DNA of 40,279 nt from positions 1 through 40,279 of the forward strand of contig CANRKK010000022.1 in NCBI GenBank assembly GCA_947631195.1, read 5' to 3'. A program made the position numbers and the translations under genes. Under the pieces are notes generated by a model. The model was not told the origin of the DNA, did not search any database, and was given only the letters and a program-made list of their open reading frames with translations. Every line of letters begins with the position of its first letter. Position 1 is the first letter of the stretch. Positions 8,001 to 17,700 of this stretch are shown piece after piece. The stretch is from an uncultured Clostridia bacterium (lineage in GTDB: Bacteria; Bacillota; Clostridia; Christensenellales; Borkfalkiaceae).

Positions 8001-11000
8001 TCGACGGCACGAAACTTAAAGTAGTAAATCTCTCTGCGGCAACCCAATTGGAGAGCTTCGGCGCGGGCGCGTTTGCAAATCTCGCTCCCGAACCGGCCGG
8101 GGAAGAAGTGTTCTCTTTCACTTTCCCCCAGTCCGAAAAACTCAAAACTCTTCCCGATAACCTGTTTGCTAACGACCTCTGCCTCACCGAGATAGAGATC
8201 CCCGCATACATAACCTCGTTTGCAACGGGCGTATTCAGCGGCTGCACCAAACTCACGAAGCTCTCGTTTGCGGAAGGCAGCGTAATAAGCGACTTCGGCC
8301 CCGGAGCGTTTGCAGGGCTCAACATCACAGACCTTACGCTTCCCGACGGCGTTAAGACCATCGGCAAAGCTGCGTTTGCGGCTTCAAAACTTGAAAAGAT
8401 AACAATTCCCGCAGGCGCGGTAATCGAGGCGGGCACAAGCGGCACAGATAAAAAGAATATGGGCGCGTTTACGGGTTGCACGGCCCTGACTGATGTAACC
8501 TTTAAGGGCACGGACGTGACCGTTCCCGACTACACGTTCTACGGTTGTTCCAAACTTGTAAACGTCAACTTTGACAAGGTGACGACGATAGGCCAGGCCG
8601 CGTTCTACGGCACGGGCTTCACCTCGCTCACGTTAAGCGGCGAAGTGTCCTTGGGCAAGGCGGCGTTTGCGACCGGCAAAGTCGTTACGGTGAATCTCGC
8701 AACGACGGTAACGCTCACCGCAGGCTCGAGCTCGAGCGGCGCAAACATCGGCGTATTCGGCAGTTGCGCCTCGCTTCAAACCGTAACCATAACGGGCGAA
8801 GGCAAACTTGCGCTTCCCGCCTATGCGTTCTACGGCTCAACAAAACTTGAAAGCCTGTCGTTCGATAAAGTTTCGTCAATCGGCGACTTCTGCTTTGTTG
8901 CCGGTTCAGGTACATCCGCAAAGGGCGGCTTAAAGGGCGCAATAGACCTTTCGGGCGTAGAGTCCATAGGCAAAACCGCGTTCTTTAACCACGATAAGAT
9001 CACAAAGCTAACATTGTCCGCAAACGCAACCATTGCCGCGGGTACTTCCGCCAATTCCACAAGCGCGGGCGGCGTTTTCGGCGGCTGCACGGGCCTTACC
9101 GAAGTGACGCTTTCGGGCGATTACAGCGAATTTGAAATCCCCGCCTACACGTTCTACGGTTGTACGGCTTTACAAACGTTTGATTTCTCAAAAGTTACGA
9201 AAATCGGCGAGTCGGCGTTCCAGATAGGTTCCTACAATGAGGCTAACGGCTTTAATAGCGACTTAACTCTCGCAAGCGCAACCGAAATAGGCAAAAACGC
9301 ATTCATAAACCAAACGATAGCAAACCTCAATCTTCCCAAGGCAACGTCCATAGGCGAATCGGCGTTCTCGGGCATCAAAAACCTCGGGTCGATCACTTTT
9401 ACGACCGATGAAAACGTTACCCTTTCGCTTGCAAAGGGCGCGTTCAACGGCGCGGCCATTCAAACGGTGACCCTGCCCAAAAACGTAACGTTTGCAGACG
9501 GCTCGTCCGCGTCGACGGGCGTATTCAGCGCCTGCACTTCGCTTACGACCGTAACGTTCAGCGGAAATCCCGTACTGGCAAGCTATGCGTTCGCCGGTTG
9601 CTCCTCGCTCCGCAGCGCAGTTATACCTGCGGGTATGGAGATCGTTCCCCAGCACGCCTTTGAAAACTGCACCAGTCTTATGAGCATTGAAATCCCCGCA
9701 AGCGTAAACAAGATAGATACAGCCGCGTTTCAGGGGTGCGTCAAACTCTATGTAGTTATAAATAAGAGCGAGATGGAAATCGCTCCGGGCCAAACTACGA
9801 ACGGATACGTTGCGGCATATGCAATTTCCGTTTTGCAGAGCGGCAGCGCGGACGATATCTTCCTGAACAGCAAGGACGGCAATTACAGCTTCTTTAACAC
9901 AGACGGCAAATATTATCTCATTTCCTATAACGGCGAAGACTCGTCCGTAAATCTTCCCGCCTCGGTTGAACTTGCAAACGGTACGAACGTAACCTCATAT
10001 GCGATCGCGGACTATGCTTTCTATAACAACCAGGCGATTGCGGGCATAACGCTTCCCGCCACGGTAACGGGTATCGGCAGCTATGCGTTCTACGGCACGG
10101 GCAAACTTACAACAGTAACCATAACCGACGAAAAAGACAATCCCAGCCAGCTCGCTTCGATAGGCCTTGCGGCATTCCAGGCTTCGGGCTTAACGGCAAT
10201 AACCATTCCCGCCTCGGTAACGACCATTGCAGACGGAACCAAAAAGGAAGAGGGCGCGTTCTACAATAGCAAGTCGCTTGAAAGCGTCACGCTTGCAGAC
10301 GGCAGCAAACTTTCCAAGATTCCCGCCTATGGTTTCTATCAGTGCACGGGCCTTAAAACGCTCTCGTTCGGCACAAATCCCTCGCTTACCGAAATAGGCA
10401 AGTATGCGTTCTATGAGGACGCCGCGCTCGATGTCGACCTCAAAATACCTTCAACGGTAACTGTCGTTGGCGAAGACGCATTCTTCAAGTGCGCAAAGAT
10501 CAAGTCCCTGACGTTCGAAAAGAACGATAAGGGCGAATACGGCATCGCAACGTTAGACAAAGCTGCGTTTGCGGGTTGCACGACTATACAGACGGTAACG
10601 TTGCCCTGCAACATAAAACTCACGGCAGGCACGGGCGGAGGTAGCAACGCCACAAGCCCCGGCAACAGCAACGGCGCGTTCGGATGGTGTACCGCACTAT
10701 CATCTGTAACGTTCGAGCCGGTAACGGGCGAATCTTTAACCGAAATTCCGGCATATGCGTTCTACAGTTGCACCGCGCTTGAAAAAATCAACGCCACCCA
10801 AACGGAGAACGTCGTGCTTCCCGACACTTTGACGGGTATAGGCGACTACGCGCTTTACAGCACAAAAATTGCGAGTGTTAAAATCCCCGCAAGTGTAACC
10901 TCTATCGGGCAAAACGCGTTCCGCAAGTGCGCTTCGCTGGCTACGGTTGAGTTTGTAGCTCCCGCCGATGGCGTCAAGGCGGCAGACCTTACGATAGGCA

Positions 11001-11608
11001 ACTACGCGTTTGCCGAAATCGGTATCACCGCAATAACCCTGCCCGAAAGATTAACGACGCTCGGAACGTACGTGTTCAACAAGTGCGCATCTCTGGCTTC
11101 GGTTGGATTTGGGGCACAGTCAAAGCTCGAAAGCATAGGCAACTACGCGTTTGGCGAAACGGCCATAACTTCCATAACCCTGCCGGCAAGCGTAAAAACG
11201 CTCGGAACAAACGTATTCTACAAGTGCGCCAAGTTGCAGACGGCAGACCTCAGCGCGATAAACGTTACAGCGCTCGCCAACAATCTGTTTGAAATGGCAA
11301 ACGCCACTTCCACCGAGCTCACCACGGTAAAACTACCCAAGGCTTTGGAAGCGGGCGGCCTCAACGCCAACGGAATCTTCAAAAATTGCGCAAAGCTCAC
11401 GGATATCTGGTACGAGGGCGACGCGGTACTCACCAATCCCGGCAAAACAAGTAGCAACAGGATATTCTACGGCTGCGTATCGCTCAACCTTCACGTAAAA
11501 GATACGGCCGCGTATGCGGAAGTTGACTTTGCGAACCAGTTTGACAAGACGGGCAACACCGTGACGTACGTCGCAATCGAAACGGCGGACCCGGGCGCGC
11601 AGGCATAA
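5009..11608 (+). CDS. Giant BspA-like LRR lipoprotein with InlB B-repeats
   Basis: A 2199-residue surface protein. The lipoprotein signal peptide ends in FAAC (Cys27; Phe at -3 is tolerated but not ideal). Two or three InlB/Flg_new-type B-repeats follow (about 30-185, with FNGG, YTFGGW and YDGG patterns). From about residue 250 to 2170 there is an almost unbroken array of LRR_5 (BspA-like) repeats of roughly 22-24 residues, with core patterns such as IPASVTTIG and AFYGCTAL. The C terminus ends plainly in ADPGAQA with no anchor, so membrane attachment would be by the N-terminal lipid. Such repeats form curved solenoids that bind proteins or surfaces. No catalytic domain is seen. A perfect AGGAGG lies five bases before the ATG. 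The ligand is unknown. Confidence 0.88.
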   Translation: MKRFGKKAFLAVLIAVAALSLFLFAACAQGKTTVTVDFNGGALNGEASATFETDPNADLASLLSDYEQAERKGYTFGGWDIPEKTDGKYGAEVKVTAQWTAVEYSITYDYDGGGLPEGATNPATYTIEQDVTFVAPEKTGWNFKGYVDGSDNPITGITKGSTGDVTVKATWQQIQTTVSFYFPGESEPLETKVLDYGSAIELSAEKTEELSSRGLAVSGLLNKDGTPFTETTASELTEYEVVLDVYTAGMTFEEGDAADYETTAQISYTDGFYTATVAGNGITELYYPNYYNGKPVEVILDSNQVNEGKYFAALTSAYIPANVKLIWNADSNRNYYGLFNGATLLEKVTFADGSKLQEIHDSAMFQNTAALQTVVLPDSVEVITVGLFQSHEGGTAGLTSFTVPKSLKELPADMFGGATELASFVIPEGSQLTKIGSFGGDHAAVTELDFTNATHLTELPSLSGFYNAATYKFPASLQKIGTFAGSTHKNDKVTVIDLSGTQVEELAANTFQNLPNLAEVKFPATLTTIGQRLFGTSGAGNNNTKITELDFSGTQLSAVPSVAFAYMAGLTTVKLPATVKRFGEIAADTAPSLSAPANATVFNESTNVTTVVFGGALEVLGDYAFYNLGRLGDITVEIAAGGKMGSHVFASAGASSSTITVKLGEGAIFADSAFMFANALNLDLQGFTSFGHSGITAPETLDDITALTVTTNARATIAKYPALYGSLAANITFDGALTKLEDYAFALSGATPVFKNAKGVTEYGNYLFYKSKLESFDFTDTPFANVTEKMFYGSSELKELKGWDTLVTVEAGAFVGTKVSSFEIGRRLEYVNPEAFTAGTVTYDVGSNNRYYEKSTNEDGDTEYILYNKDNKVSIFYDVKSAGDEDFERDFTNTELKLTELGNAYAGNAHLTGIKLPETITVISDNAFKGCTALTYAEFKGELTEIGASAFEGCTAFTVFEIPASVTKIGDNAFKGTGLSTLTAKENSLLAQIGANAFDGTKLKVVNLSAATQLESFGAGAFANLAPEPAGEEVFSFTFPQSEKLKTLPDNLFANDLCLTEIEIPAYITSFATGVFSGCTKLTKLSFAEGSVISDFGPGAFAGLNITDLTLPDGVKTIGKAAFAASKLEKITIPAGAVIEAGTSGTDKKNMGAFTGCTALTDVTFKGTDVTVPDYTFYGCSKLVNVNFDKVTTIGQAAFYGTGFTSLTLSGEVSLGKAAFATGKVVTVNLATTVTLTAGSSSSGANIGVFGSCASLQTVTITGEGKLALPAYAFYGSTKLESLSFDKVSSIGDFCFVAGSGTSAKGGLKGAIDLSGVESIGKTAFFNHDKITKLTLSANATIAAGTSANSTSAGGVFGGCTGLTEVTLSGDYSEFEIPAYTFYGCTALQTFDFSKVTKIGESAFQIGSYNEANGFNSDLTLASATEIGKNAFINQTIANLNLPKATSIGESAFSGIKNLGSITFTTDENVTLSLAKGAFNGAAIQTVTLPKNVTFADGSSASTGVFSACTSLTTVTFSGNPVLASYAFAGCSSLRSAVIPAGMEIVPQHAFENCTSLMSIEIPASVNKIDTAAFQGCVKLYVVINKSEMEIAPGQTTNGYVAAYAISVLQSGSADDIFLNSKDGNYSFFNTDGKYYLISYNGEDSSVNLPASVELANGTNVTSYAIADYAFYNNQAIAGITLPATVTGIGSYAFYGTGKLTTVTITDEKDNPSQLASIGLAAFQASGLTAITIPASVTTIADGTKKEEGAFYNSKSLESVTLADGSKLSKIPAYGFYQCTGLKTLSFGTNPSLTEIGKYAFYEDAALDVDLKIPSTVTVVGEDAFFKCAKIKSLTFEKNDKGEYGIATLDKAAFAGCTTIQTVTLPCNIKLTAGTGGGSNATSPGNSNGAFGWCTALSSVTFEPVTGESLTEIPAYAFYSCTALEKINATQTENVVLPDTLTGIGDYALYSTKIASVKIPASVTSIGQNAFRKCASLATVEFVAPADGVKAADLTIGNYAFAEIGITAITLPERLTTLGTYVFNKCASLASVGFGAQSKLESIGNYAFGETAITSITLPASVKTLGTNVFYKCAKLQTADLSAINVTALANNLFEMANATSTELTTVKLPKALEAGGLNANGIFKNCAKLTDIWYEGDAVLTNPGKTSSNRIFYGCVSLNLHVKDTAAYAEVDFANQFDKTGNTVTYVAIETADPGAQA

Positions 11609-11644
11609 CAATCAAATAGGCACAGTTTTATAAAACACTGCTCA

Positions 11645-11671
11645 TTCCCTCCCGGATTTTTCGGGAGGGAA
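11645..11671 (+). promoter_or_regulatory. Strong intercistronic hairpin without a T tract
   Basis: A perfect 10-bp stem (TTCCCTCCCG, 11645-11654, with its complement at 11662-11671) and a 7-base loop lie between the two giant genes. The bases after it are mixed, not a T run, so it is a poor intrinsic terminator. It may be a partial terminator, an RNA-stability element or a processing site. A smaller stem, GTCCG/CGGAC (11711-11728), touches the next ribosome site. Confidence 0.6.
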
Positions 11672-11740
11672 CAGGTAGTTTTAAGCGCAATATCGTAAAA
11701 ATGTACATAAGTCCGGATTTTGTCGGACAGGAGGGATACT

Positions 11741-14700
11741 TTGAAAAAATTAGCTTTAAGCATACTCTCGCTCGTGCTGGTAGGAACGCTCGCCGCACAG
11801 CCCGTCTTGGCACAGACATCGGCTGTAAACGGCAGGCAGGACAGCGGCGCGGACGTGCAGACGGAAAGCTCGGCGGAGAGCGCGCCCCAACGCGAATACA
11901 GCTACGGCGGCGGCGAAATACTAAACGTCACCGACTCCCTCGGGGAGACGATCGCCATGCAGACCAACGGGTATGTTGCACAAAACGAGTACGCGCAGTA
12001 CGCCTCGTCCTCGAGCGAGCGCAAGGTGATAGTCGAGCTTAGCGGCAACAGCCTTGCAAGCGGATACCGCGCGCTCGGCAGCGCTACGGCGTACGGCAGT
12101 ATTTCAGAATACGCCGTTTCGGGCGCGGGCAAAAAGCTCGCCGCGGAGTGCAGGGAGGAACAGCGTTCCTTCTTGTCGGCTCTCGACGGGTTAGGCATAG
12201 GCTATTCGTCCGAATACAGCTACAACGGCATCGTAAACGGCGTGGCGCTCACCGTAAAGGAGAGCGACCTTGCCGCCATTTCCGCGGTGGAGGGGGTTAA
12301 AAACATAATCTTCTCCGAGCAGTACGACGTGCCCGCGGCAGAGGCCGTATTCAACCCCGTAAAGGCATATTCCACGGGCATTTACGACACAACGGGCATA
12401 AGCTACACGGGCGCGGGACAGGTAGTTGCCATTTTGGACACGGGTTTGGACTACACCCACAACGCCTTTTCCGTAATGCCCCCCGTGCAGACCATTAAAA
12501 AGTCGGACGTAAAGGCGGCGGTGGACAGCGGCAATCTCGCCGCGCAGACAAGATTGGAGGGAGTGGACGAAAACAAGCTCTACTACAACGCAAAGGTGCC
12601 CTTCCAGTTTGACTATGCCGACAACGACGCGGACGTATTCCCCGTAGCTTCCTCCCACGGCACCCACGTCGCGGGCATAATAACGGGCTATGAGGAGACG
12701 GTCAACTACGAGCCGCTCCCCTCCGACACGAATATGTATTTCAACACCAACGACAACGGCGACCCCACCTTTAAGGGCGTTGCCGTGGACGCGCAGCTTG
12801 CGATCCTCAAGGTGTTTTCCGACGATTTGGACGCGCCCGGCGGCGAAACGGTCAACATTTTGGCCGCCCTCAACGACGCGGTGTTGCTCGACGTGGACGT
12901 CATAAATATGTCCCTCGGCCGCAACTGCGGATTTTCGCGGGCCTCGGACGACGACGCTTTGAACAGGATCTACGATTCGATCCGCGAAATGGGCATCTCG
13001 CTGATAGTCGCCGCGGGCAACAGCTTTTCTTCGGCGTACGGCGGCACCTACGGCAACACCAACCTTGCAACCAATCCCGACAGCGGCACGGTGAGCTCGC
13101 CCGCGATATACAACGGCGCAATCTGTATCGCTTCGGTAAGCGGCCAGCTTTCGCCCTATTTCCTTGCAAACAACTCGGTTGCGGTGTATTACAGCAACGC
13201 ACGCAACAGCGCGGGGCAGGAGCTTGACTTTTTGACAACGCTTTTGGGCAACGAGAGGACCAAGACCTTCAAATATATAGTTATAGGCGGCTACGGCGAA
13301 AACCACAACTATACCTCCGCCGTAAAGGCCAAGTTGCAGCAGGGCAACACGATAGCGGTTGTATCGCGCGGCAACACAAGTTTCGAAGACAAGCAAAAGG
13401 TAGCTGCCGCCAACGGCGCGGTGGGCTGCATCATATATAACAACGTGTCGGGCACGATCAACGCCTCGCTCGGCACGGGCTACGAAATCCCCACCTGTAC
13501 CGTGACTATGGATATAGCCAAGCAGTTTATCTCCTCGGAGGAAGGCACGATAACCCTCAGCACAGACTACAAGGCGGGCCCCTTCATGAGCGACTTCTCG
13601 TCGTGGGGCGCTTCCCCCGACCTGCACCTTTATCCCGACATAACGGCGCACGGCGGCTACATAACTTCCTCGGTACTCGGCGGCTACGGCGTATATAGCG
13701 GCACTTCCATGGCCACTCCCAACGTAGCGGGCATTTCAACTTTGATAAGGCAGTATCTTGCCGAAAAATATCCCGATATGTCCAAGCGCGAGCGCAACGA
13801 CCTGATGTATCAGCTGATGATGTCCACGGCCACCATAGCCAAAAACGAGGACGGCAACCCCTATTCCCCGAGGAAGCAGGGCGCGGGCCTCGCGGACATA
13901 ACCAACACCATAAACGCCGAGGCATACCTCTACGTCGAGGGCGACAATAAGACCAAGATAGAGCTCGGCGACGACCCCCAAAGGAACGGCAGCTACACGC
14001 TCCGTTTCCGCATAAACAACACCTCGTCCTCGGCTAAAACCTACCGCCTCGACAAGTACGTGATGACCGAATCCATGTCCTCGGACGGCATAACCGTCGC
14101 GGAAAAGGCGTATATGCTCGACGACGCCGTCGTAAAACTCGTAAAGACGGACAGCGGCGTAACTTATTCGGGCGGCGTGCTCACCGTTTCCGCAAATACG
14201 GACGCGGAACTCACGTTCACGCTGGAGCTCACCAAGGCGGACAAGGAATATCTCGACAAGTACTTCACCAACGGCATGTTCGTGGAGGGATATATCCGCT
14301 TTATAGAGGAAAATTCGCCCACGGGCAACATTGAACTCAGCATACCCTTTATGGCGTTCTACGGCGACTGGCTGGCCGCGCCCATGTTCGACAAATCCAG
14401 CTACGACGTCTCCCAATCCTACTTCGATTCCTCCGTGCCCGACGAGGACAAACTGCAGGCCGACGTGTACGAATCGGTAGTAATAGGCAAGTATTACCGT
14501 GCCCGTGAAAATTATATGGGCATGGGCCAATACGTGATGATCCACGAGGATCAGGACACCCCCATAGTCGAAAGCTCCATCGACAAGATAGCCGTCGGCG
14601 GCTCCGACTACGGAATTTACGAACTGTATGCGGTTTACGCGGGCATGCTGCGCTCGGCAAAGACGATGCAGATAACCGTCACCGACGCCGTCACGGGCGC

Positions 14701-17700
14701 GGTGGTGTTCGAGCGTACCGATTATGAAGTGGGCAAATCGAGCGGCGGCGGCCCCGCGCTCATAGAGATCGAGCTCGACCCCCTCAAACTCGGCTTAAAG
14801 AACAACACAAAGTACAACGTCTGCCTCACGGGCACGCTCGACTACGAAAACGGCGACAGGGCCAACGTAAACACGTGGGAGTTTACCTTCTATGTGGACT
14901 ACGAGATGCCGAGCATAAGCGACTATGAGGTCAGGACGGTGTTCGACAGGGAGGATAACGAAACGGTTTATCTCGACCTGTATCTCAGCGACAACCACTA
15001 TATCGAGTGCCTGCAACTGTTTTCGGCAAGCACGTCCAGCGGCTCCGACCTGACAATGCTCAACCAATATCCCATACCCGTACAGGGCGGCAGGAACAGC
15101 ATAACCAAGGTGACGGTGGACATAACCGACTACATACAGGCGTTCAAAGATAACAAGATAAACGGCGTCACCAACCAGATAGGCGTGTACATGCAGGACT
15201 ATGCCCTCAACACGGGCGCGTACATAGTTCCCCTGCGCTGGGAGGAAGTGGAGAGCGTGTCCATGAAGCACGACGGGCAAGAGCTTTCCGACATAGGCAG
15301 CGTTGAAATATCGGTGGGAGAGGCCTATGACTTCGAGCTTACTACCCTCCCCGTAAAGACGGATTTTTCTGCGCTCAACATAACTTTCAGCAACATAGGC
15401 ATAGCCGAAATCCGCGAGGGCGTGATCTACGGCAAGCGCGCGGGCAACAGCCACGTTACGGTAAGGCCCCTGCGCCCCACCCTTGAAAACTACACGTACG
15501 AATTCGACCTTGTGGTTAAAGAGGGCGCGGCGGAAAAAGTTTCTGCCAAAAACGTATATTTCAGCACCTATAAAAAGGGCAATATGACCGTGGGCATCTC
15601 CAACAACCGCATCGCCCTCGACAGCGGCGTGACTACGCAGATAGGTTTGACCTACAACCCGTGGTACGCCACGCCCGAAAACTTAAAGTGGGAGAGCGTT
15701 ACCCCCGACAAGGTGTCGGTGACCTCAAACGGCACGGTTACCACGCTCGACACGGGCGTCGGCCGCGTGCGCGTCAGCTGGACGTACGGCGGGGTGGAAT
15801 ACTCCTCCAGTCTGGTGATAACCATAGGCGAAAAATACGAGATAGTCAGCGGATATCTCTACAGCTATAACGGCGCCGACAAACTTTTGCAGATTCCCGC
15901 AAACCTCGGCATAACCACGATAGGCCACTACCTCGAACAGACCGCGGGGCCTTTCTACCAGAACACAAATATCACGACGGCGATAATACCGTCGGGCGTT
16001 ACCACGATAGGGCTTGCTTCGTTCTACGGCTGCACCAACCTGACGACACTGTTTTTGCCCGCCACGCTTGAAACCATAGGCGAATCGGCCTTCTACGGCT
16101 GCACCCGTCTGAAAAACGTATATTGGTACACCGAAGCGTACTGGGACGACGATTTCAACGCCTACACCTTTGTAAACGATAGCGGCGAGCGCGTCCGCTG
16201 CTTTACCGACACGGGCGAAGTAGTCGGCGGATTTGAATACGGCACGGACTGCACGGCCAAAAATATCAACGTCCGCGCGCAGGCGTTCTATATGTGCAGC
16301 GCAATGGAGAGCTTCGATCTCTCGCACGCTACGGCAATATATTCGCAGGCATTCTCTTTCTGCCGCGGGCTTAAAAAGCTCGACGTGTCCAACGTGTCCT
16401 ATTCCGAAACCTACGCGTTCGGCAACTGCACGGGCGTAACCGAAATAATAACTTCCGAAAAGACGGCGGTGGGGGACGGAATGTTCTATGCCAACACCGC
16501 GCTGGAGAGCGTGGATATCTACGCAAGCAGGCTGGGCAACCAGGCGTTCTCCGACTGCAGCAAACTCAAAAACGTCAACATCTGCAACGATATATCCGTG
16601 ATAGGCGCGCGCGCGTTCTACAACTGCAGCAGGCTGGCAAACTTCAACCTGCGCAACAATGCGCGCATAACCCAGCTCAACGCAACGGTATTCGGCAACT
16701 GCACGGCGCTCACTTCGCTCTCGCTCAACGGCGTATCCTTTTTGGGCAGCGACGTGTTCAACAACTGCAACAAGCTCGAGGAAGTGGACTTCGGCTCGCG
16801 CTCCTCGCTCGACACGGTATCGTCCTATCCCTTCGTGGGATGCAGCCGCCTCGTGCGCCTGACCGTGGCCGACAACAACCGCTACCTCACCACAAGAAAA
16901 CTCACCATCGGCGACGTGGAATACAGCCTTATATATCGCGGCAATTCCCTCGTTCTCGCGCCCACGGCGTACAAAATCTCCTCGTTTGATTTTGACGACG
17001 GCAACGGCGGAGTGGTGGAGGAGATAGGCGCCAGCGCCTACGCATATTCGGGCATCAAGACGGATACCCTCATAATTCCCGAGGGCGTAAAGAGGATCGG
17101 CGACTACGCGTTCTACAGCTGTTCGTTCGAAACGCTCGTGCTTCCCTCCACGCTCGAATATCTGGGCGACCAGGTATTTGCCTACAACACGAATCTGAGG
17201 AGAGTGGTATTCCTCGGCGGAGACTTCAAGGTGCTCAGCTACTGCACTTTCCTGCGCTGCACCGCGCTCGAGGAAGTGGCCCTGCCCGAAGGTCTCACCG
17301 AAATAGAGATGAGCGCTTTCCGCTACTGCACGTCGTTGCAGGGCATAACGCTCCCCGCCAGCCTCAAAACGGTAGGCCCCTACGCGTTTGAAAGCTGCAT
17401 TTCCCTCGAAAAGGTGGATTTTGCAGAGGGCAGCGAGCTTGAAACGATAGACAGGTACGCATTCAGCAACATACCCGTACAGACTTTCGACTTCCCCAAG
17501 GGAATAAAGACCATAGGCAACTATGCGTTCTACTATTCGGGGCTTACGAAGATAACCGTTCCCGCCTCGCTCGAGACGTTCGGCAACTTTGCCTTTGCAT
17601 ACTGCCCCGACCTTAAAGACGTAACGCTGGAGGAGGGCCTCCAATACATCGGCTACGGCGCGTTCGCGTGGGTCAACACGGCGGGCACGGGCTTCTACTA

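Noticed and set aside
8000-11300. Regularly spaced short DNA repeats that could suggest a CRISPR array or microsatellite
   Set aside because: They are in frame, imperfect and encode the LRR_5 consensus, so they are coding repeats.
11720-11740. Upstream TTG start for the S8 protease
   Set aside because: No ribosome site precedes it and its first codons overlap the AGGAGG that serves the TTG at 11741.
12191-13651. A 486-codon minus-strand open frame
   Set aside because: It is antisense to the S8 catalytic domain, with composition typical of a shadow frame.
15725-17644. A 639-codon open frame on the minus strand inside the protease gene
   Set aside because: It mirrors the GC-biased, repeat-rich LRR coding strand, has no ribosome site and low-complexity composition; the plus-strand protein has clear domains.
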